A DNA stretch of 64,000 nucleotides from Dokdonella_A soli (GTDB lineage: Bacteria; Pseudomonadota; Gammaproteobacteria; Xanthomonadales; Rhodanobacteraceae): the NCBI RefSeq assembly GCF_039523175.1, contig NZ_BAAAEU010000004.1:62001-126000 (forward strand), given 5' to 3'. Both the position numbers and the translations under genes were made by a program. This document shows, piece by piece, positions 59,687 through 64,000 of the stretch. The notes under the pieces are model-generated. The model did no database searches, was not told the DNA's origin, and was given only the letters and a program-made list of their open reading frames with translations. The stretch's first letter is position 1; each line of letters opens with the position of its first letter.

Positions 59687-60187
59687 TCAGGAGCGCTTCG
59701 CCCATCCCATCACGGCCAACGCGTTGCCGTCCGGATCGGTGAATTGCTGGAGGTTCAATTCGGCATTCGCCTTGCGGTCGACCGTCTCAATGCCATCCTC
59801 GAACGGCACGCCGAGCGCCTTCAGCTTCGATCGCGTTGCCAGAAATTCCGGCGCATCGAAGTAGAGCACCGATGTTGGTCGCGCGGCCGGGCGGCTCCTA
59901 TCAAGTCCGATCATCAACCGCACGCCACCCACATCGAAGAACGCCATGTTGTTCGATTCGAACAGCATCTTGAGTCCGAGCACGTTGCGATAAAACGTGA
60001 TGGCCCGTGGCAAGTCCTTCGTCGTCACCGCGATCTGCTGGAATGCGTGTCCGCCCAACTGCGCAGAGTCCGAATTCTCCATGTCGGACATTGCGAAAGC
60101 AGGCGCGGCGAACAGGAGGGTGCCAGTGGCCGCCCTGATTGCAGATGACAGAAGAATCGATGTAAAGGATCGCTTTGTGTCAGACAT
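59687..60187 (-). CDS. VOC-family protein with signal peptide
   Basis: A 166-residue protein. The first 32 residues form a Sec-type signal (SILLSSAIRAATGTLLFAAPAFA), unusual for vicinal-oxygen-chelate (glyoxalase-like) proteins. The fold follows: HAFQQIAVTTKDLPRAITFY, RNVLGLKMLFESNNMAFFDV, SVLYFDAPEFLATRSKLKAL and NLQQFTDPDGNALAVMGWA with the family's DPxGN. Metal ligands (His, Glu/Gln) appear partly replaced. It overlaps the LuxR-VOC gene by eight bases, so both are made together. Confidence 0.85.
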   Translation of the reverse strand: MSDTKRSFTSILLSSAIRAATGTLLFAAPAFAMSDMENSDSAQLGGHAFQQIAVTTKDLPRAITFYRNVLGLKMLFESNNMAFFDVGGVRLMIGLDRSRPAARPTSVLYFDAPEFLATRSKLKALGVPFEDGIETVDRKANAELNLQQFTDPDGNALAVMGWAKRS

Positions 60188-60842
60188 TAGATGTCTCCTC
60201 GGCGGTGGCGGATGTTGGCTGCGGCGATACTTGCGCCATGATGGCGAGTGGCCGTTGTTCGTTGTCGTTGAAGAACGCCATCCACTCTTCCGTGCCATCG
60301 GCATGTCGGTGGATGAGATGCGGCGCGCTGATGAAGTGCGCACCACGCTTCTCCAGCTCCACCTGAGCGGCGTGGACGGCGGCAACGCGGAAATAGAGAA
60401 GCGAAGCGGCGGTATCGTCACTTTCGGAAAGGAACAGCCGCACACCCGCACAATCGAAGAACGCGAGTTTTCCGAATGTGTAGAGGTGTTGCAGCCCCAC
60501 CACGTCGCGGAAAAACACCGTCGCCGCATCGATGTCCTTGACGTGGCGCGCCACTTGCCCGAGTTCGAAACGCTCCATGCCGACTCCTTGTGTTGGCGGA
60601 TTGATCGCGAGATTGCTGTCGACGCGCACGCCGGTCCACTGACGCAGATCCGAGCGTCGCCGCAGCCCTAGCTTGGAAAGCACGTTCGAGACATGGAACT
60701 TCACGGCATCGAGCGTGACGCCCTGCCGCTGCGCGATCACGCGGTTCGTCAGCCCATGTCGCACGCCTTCCGCCACTCGCCACTCGGCAGGTGTTAGAAC
60801 GTCCGGGTGGGGCGGCCGCCCCCTGTCATGTGATGCAGCCAT
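60180..60842 (-). CDS. LuxR-type HTH fused to a VOC domain
   Basis: A 220-residue protein joining two domains: a GerE/LuxR helix-turn-helix at about 12-72 (VLTPAEWRVAEGVRHGLTNR, VIAQRQGVTLDAVKFHVSNV) and a glyoxalase-like VOC domain at about 88-205 (ELGQVARHVKDIDAATVFFR, GLQHLYTFGKLAFFDCAGVR). The VOC part probably binds a small ligand and controls DNA binding. The ATG at 60842 is preferred to a TTG at 60860. Its stop overlaps the secreted VOC gene. Confidence 0.85.
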   Translation of the reverse strand: MAASHDRGRPPHPDVLTPAEWRVAEGVRHGLTNRVIAQRQGVTLDAVKFHVSNVLSKLGLRRRSDLRQWTGVRVDSNLAINPPTQGVGMERFELGQVARHVKDIDAATVFFRDVVGLQHLYTFGKLAFFDCAGVRLFLSESDDTAASLLYFRVAAVHAAQVELEKRGAHFISAPHLIHRHADGTEEWMAFFNDNEQRPLAIMAQVSPQPTSATAEETSNV

Positions 60843-61015
60843 GCGAACGGATGCTATCAACGCATCGGATGAATTTCCCTACCCGCGCTTCAGCGACTAC
60901 GCAGCATTCGGGTTGCCTGTTTCGGGGGTTGGGTACAACATGGATCTCGGAAGAACTGGACCTGACTCCGTTTTCGCGCTGGAGTACCGCGGTACAACGT
61001 GGGACGATCGCGTAG

Positions 61016-61480
<465 letters not shown>

Positions 61481-61502
61481 CGGCTCGTTCCCGACACCGA
61501 GC

Positions 61503-61922
61503 ATGACCGCCATGAACATCAGCATTCACGCAAGCTTTCTCCCGCACAACGACGCCGACGCCTCCCTGGCCTTCTACCGCGACATCCTCGGCTTCGAGGT
61601 CCGCAACGACGTGGGCTACAACGGGATGCGTTGGATCACGGTCGGCCCTCCCGACCAGCCCGGCACGTCCATCGTCCTGTTCCCTCCGGCCGCCAGCCCT
61701 GGCGTCACCGAGGAGGAGAAACGCACCATCGACGAGATGATGGCCAAGGGTACCTACGCCATCATGCTGCTGGCCACCAAGGACCTCGATGCCGCCTTCG
61801 AGCGGATACAGGCCAGCGGCGCCGAGATCGTCGAGGAACCGACCAACCAACCATACGGAGTCCGCGACTGTGCCATCCGCGATCCTGCGGGCAACCTGAT
61901 CCGCGTGCAGCAGCGCAGCTGA
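61503..61922 (+). CDS. VOC-family (glyoxalase-like) protein
   Basis: A 139-residue cytosolic VOC protein: NISIHASFLPHNDADASLAF, YRDILGFEVRNDVGYNGMRW, AIMLLATKDLDAAFERIQAS and VRDCAIRDPAGNLIRVQQ with the family's DPxGN. It may be an antibiotic-resistance, dioxygenase- or stress-type member; the substrate cannot be told. Metal ligands look incomplete, so it may be a binding protein. It follows the AraC regulator. Confidence 0.88.
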   Translation: MTAMNISIHASFLPHNDADASLAFYRDILGFEVRNDVGYNGMRWITVGPPDQPGTSIVLFPPAASPGVTEEEKRTIDEMMAKGTYAIMLLATKDLDAAFERIQASGAEIVEEPTNQPYGVRDCAIRDPAGNLIRVQQRS

Positions 61923-61956
61923 GACTTTCAACCCGATTCAGTACAAGGAGTTCTCG

Positions 61957-62442
61957 ATGAGCCAACCTGCAAAGAAGGCCGCGCGCAAGCCGGTCAAGAG
62001 CACCCCCGCGAGCAGCAAGACCTCCAAGGGATTCACGGACGCGGAGCGCGAAGCGATGAAGGCGCGCGCCCAGGAGCTGAAGGCGGAAGCGCGTGCGAAC
62101 AAGAGCCGGGCAGAAGGGGAAGCCGCCGTGCTCGCCGCGATCGCAAAGATGAAGGGACCCGATCGGGCCATGGCAAAGCGGCTGCATGCCATCGTCACCG
62201 CCGCTGCGCCGGTGCTCATGCCGAAAACCTGGTACGGAATGCCTGCGTATGCCAAAGACGACAAGGTCGTCTGCTTTTTCAAGGACGCACAGAAGTTCGG
62301 CGACAGATACGCGACATTCGGTTTCAACGACAAGGCGAAGCTTGACGACGGTGTCATGTGGCCAACCGCCTTCGCGTTGAAAGAGTTGACCGCCGCCGAA
62401 GAGGCGAGGATCAGTGCGCTCGTGAAGAAAGCCGTTGGCTAA
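61957..62442 (+). CDS. DUF1801-like protein
   Basis: A 161-residue cytosolic protein. A basic Lys/Ala/Ser-rich start and helix (about 1-60) precede a DUF1801-type fold (MAKRLHAIVTAAAPVLMPKT, WYGMPAYAKDDKVVCFFKDA, RYATFGFNDKAKLDDGVMWP). The conserved WYGMPAY motif and FGF-like stretch are typical. YdhG-type members have been linked to iron delivery but the role is not general. A good AAGGAG-type site precedes the ATG. It ends at a hairpin shared with the convergent AraC gene. Confidence 0.85.
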   Translation: MSQPAKKAARKPVKSTPASSKTSKGFTDAEREAMKARAQELKAEARANKSRAEGEAAVLAAIAKMKGPDRAMAKRLHAIVTAAAPVLMPKTWYGMPAYAKDDKVVCFFKDAQKFGDRYATFGFNDKAKLDDGVMWPTAFALKELTAAEEARISALVKKAVG

Positions 62443-62463
62443 ACGGAAAGCGGCAGAGACACC

Positions 62464-62486
62464 GCGGGCGAGGATTTCTCGCCCGC
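62464..62486. terminator. Bidirectional terminator between convergent genes
   Basis: GCGGGCGAG, loop GATTT, CTCGCCCGC: a perfect nine-base stem between the DUF1801-like gene (plus) and the AraC gene (minus). T-runs are short, so it may act mainly as an RNA-end stabiliser. Confidence 0.65.
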
Positions 62487-62491
62487 CTGGT

Positions 62492-63340
62492 TCAGACCCT
62501 GGCGTACTCGGCCGGTGAGCAGCCGACCAATTTCCTGAAATCGTTGATGAAGTGGGCCTGATCGAAGTAGCCCAGGTCCTGTGCCAGCGTCGCCCAATCG
62601 GTGGGGAGACCCGCAGTTATCTGTTCGAGCGCTTCATGCACGCGGTAGCGCTTGATGACCCATCGCGGGCTTGCGCCGACGTATCGATCGAAAAGTCGCT
62701 GGAGCGTGCGTTCCTGGATTTCGAACCGCGCGACGAGGTGCTCCACACGCGTGATGCTGCGGTCGTTCACGATGTCCTCGACGACACGACGTACGCTGTC
62801 CGCCTGCGGATCCAGAGGTGGTCGATGTGCGGCCAGAAAGCGTGCCGCCGTTTCCACCATGCCTTGGTCGTCGTCGCAGGCGAGCACTTCCCGCTCCGCC
62901 TCCGTCGCGTTCGCGAAGACCTGAGTGGCCGGGATGGTTGTGTTCGCGATCGAACTGACCGATGTGCGCAGGAAAGGATAGAAGGCACCCGGATGAAATT
63001 TGATTCCGAAGATGCGGTCTCGGTCCTTCAGCTCTCGAACGAAGCGACCCAGCTGCACGCCGAAGATCCGCGAACGACCCGGAGCGAAAACCAGATGCAC
63101 ACAAGGATGCGGAAGGACTTCCCTCGTTTGCGGCGGTTGGCCAACGAATTGCCATTCCTCAAGCCAGAAATGTTCAACCCAAGCGGCCAGCTCGGCTGGC
63201 GGCAGGAAGCGCGCATGACGGTAGGTCCCCGGCGGGGACGTGTGTCGCAGGATTCCGCAGCCCTGCCCGAAGGTCGTGGCGTGGCCTGGACCGGGTTGGC
63301 TCTGTCGACCGGAGTCGAGGTGTCGGATTTTTCCAATCAT
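62492..63340 (-). CDS. AraC-family regulator with N-terminal DUF6597-like domain
   Basis: A 282-residue regulator. The N-terminal ligand domain (about 25-175; ILRHTSPPGTYRHARFLPPA, WVEHFWLEEWQF, VHLVFAPGRSRIFGV) resembles the DUF6597 type. The C-terminal AraC HTH (about 190-282) has VEDIVNDRSITRVEHLVARF, ERTLQRLFDRYVGASPRWVI and LGYFDQAHFINDFRKLVGCS. The ATG at 63340 is chosen over a GTG two codons upstream. Its target is unknown; the divergent SnoaL-like gene at 63427 is a candidate. Confidence 0.9.
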   Translation of the reverse strand: MIGKIRHLDSGRQSQPGPGHATTFGQGCGILRHTSPPGTYRHARFLPPAELAAWVEHFWLEEWQFVGQPPQTREVLPHPCVHLVFAPGRSRIFGVQLGRFVRELKDRDRIFGIKFHPGAFYPFLRTSVSSIANTTIPATQVFANATEAEREVLACDDDQGMVETAARFLAAHRPPLDPQADSVRRVVEDIVNDRSITRVEHLVARFEIQERTLQRLFDRYVGASPRWVIKRYRVHEALEQITAGLPTDWATLAQDLGYFDQAHFINDFRKLVGCSPAEYARV

Positions 63341-63426
63341 TCGCACGATTCTTGCCGTGTAATCGTGGGGCCTGGTTCCTGAGGTCTTCCGGGGCCTGGC
63401 GCCCGTCCAACTGCAGGGTTCAGGTC

Positions 63427-63912
63427 ATGCCATTGACGTCATACGCGTTGTCGAGAATCGGACATCCGAAATTGAAGATTGCCATGCTGGCCGTGCTTGC
63501 CGGTTCGGTGTTCGGCTGGGCGATCAGCCCGGTGTTCGCCGCGAGCCGGGCCGATACCGCGGCCATCAAGGTCGTGCGACTCAAATTCGAAGCATTCAAC
63601 CGGCACGACGCCAGAACCATCGAGGATATCTACGCGAACGCCGCGAGCCTGCACAGCCCGGACTATCCGGATCTGACGGGTAGTAAACAGATCGCCGACA
63701 CCTATCGCAAGCTGTTCGAAGCGATTCCCGACGCGAAAGACAATCTTCAAACGCTCGAGAGCTCAGCGAACCACGTCTACGCCCAATTCGTACTGACAGG
63801 GCATCTGAAGGGAGCGGAAGACAAGCCGATCAGCATCCGGATCTTGTCCGTCTATACGGTCCAGGACGGGCGCATCGTCGGCGACTCGACCTATTACGAT
63901 CGAAAGATGTGA
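63427..63912 (+). CDS. Secreted SnoaL/DUF4440-like protein
   Basis: A 161-residue protein with a signal peptide (LKIAMLAVLAGSVFGWAISP, cleavage near VFAAS, about residue 38) and an NTF2-like fold: AAIKVVRLKFEAFNRHDART, YANAASLHSPDYPDLTGSKQ, VYAQFVLTGHLKGAEDKPIS and VYTVQDGRIVGDSTYYDR. The pattern fits the SnoaL polyketide-cyclase-like class. The ATG is at 63427; open codons before it are not used. It is divergent from the AraC gene. Confidence 0.87.
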   Translation: MPLTSYALSRIGHPKLKIAMLAVLAGSVFGWAISPVFAASRADTAAIKVVRLKFEAFNRHDARTIEDIYANAASLHSPDYPDLTGSKQIADTYRKLFEAIPDAKDNLQTLESSANHVYAQFVLTGHLKGAEDKPISIRILSVYTVQDGRIVGDSTYYDRKM

Positions 63913-63934
63913 GAGGGCTGGGGGTAGAGTGCAT

Positions 63935-64000
63935 TTTCTTTTCGCCGCCTGCCGATCTCGCCAGGCCCGCACGACGCCCAGTCGAGCCTCGATCGCTGCC
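63935..64000 (-). repeat. RAYT 3'-end relic at the window edge
   Basis: The minus strand reads AAIEARLG and, one base out of phase, RRAGLARSAG, matching the RAYT end at 56.3 kb (AAIEARLGRRAGPAK). The stretch after it (GAAAATGCACTC) also resembles the flank of that copy. The rest would lie outside the window. Confidence 0.6.

Overview
The window reads as chromosomal DNA of a GC-rich gammaproteobacterium, most likely in the Xanthomonadales (Rhodanobacteraceae/Lysobacteraceae side). The grounds are protein-level: a branched-chain amino acid catabolic set with a fused isobutyryl-CoA mutase, a REP-associated tyrosine transposase (RAYT) with dispersed palindromes, a spore-coat-U-type relic, and a secreted protein ending in an acidic TDTIFIDDMEL-like tail resembling tails common in that group. 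No rRNA, tRNA or CRISPR array was seen.

Layout. 1-3.0 kb (minus): acyl-CoA carboxylase beta subunit (cut by the window edge), an Ala/Lys-rich lipoprotein and a thiolase. 3.1-8.5 kb: a periplasmic-propeller histidine kinase convergent with an HD-GYP response regulator. 8.7-9.6 kb: gene graveyard, a frameshifted spore-coat-U (SCPU) gene joined to a decayed IS3-family transposase. 9.7-34.5 kb (plus): a long exopolysaccharide locus with an initiating phosphoglycosyl transferase, CpsB-type phosphatase, Wza-like exporter, Wzc-like tyrosine kinase, a membrane J-domain protein, a TPR protein, an acyltransferase, a Wzy_C-type and an EpsG-type protein, FdtA/FdtB amino-sugar enzymes, three methyltransferases, four glycosyltransferases, a flippase and an AsnB-like amidotransferase. 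Most genes from 21.7 kb on overlap by 1-8 bases or nearly abut, which implies one translationally coupled transcript. A YdcF-like protein faces the end of the locus.

35.4-47.6 kb: isovaleryl-CoA dehydrogenase and leucine dehydrogenase (leucine catabolism, matching the carboxylase and thiolase at the left edge), a TetR regulator with a hydrolase that share a 17-base operator in opposite orientations, a GFA protein, an EamA exporter divergent from an Lrp regulator, and icmF. icmF carries an in-frame palindromic repeat in its linker. Its 3' end exists twice, on either side of a HigBA toxin-antitoxin pair.

47.7-56.7 kb: an accessory zone with broken IS110, IS3 (intact, frameshifted orfAB), IS5/IS1182 and several RAYT fragments. 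Among them are secreted proteins: a DUF4440-type protein, a subtilase, an LRR protein and a lipase. 56.7-64 kb: a DUF2975/XRE/membrane-protein operon with a striking double operator, a pair of unrecognised small genes, two regulator/VOC pairs (one a LuxR-VOC fusion), a DUF1801-like protein, an AraC regulator and a secreted SnoaL-like protein. The window ends in another RAYT 3' relic.
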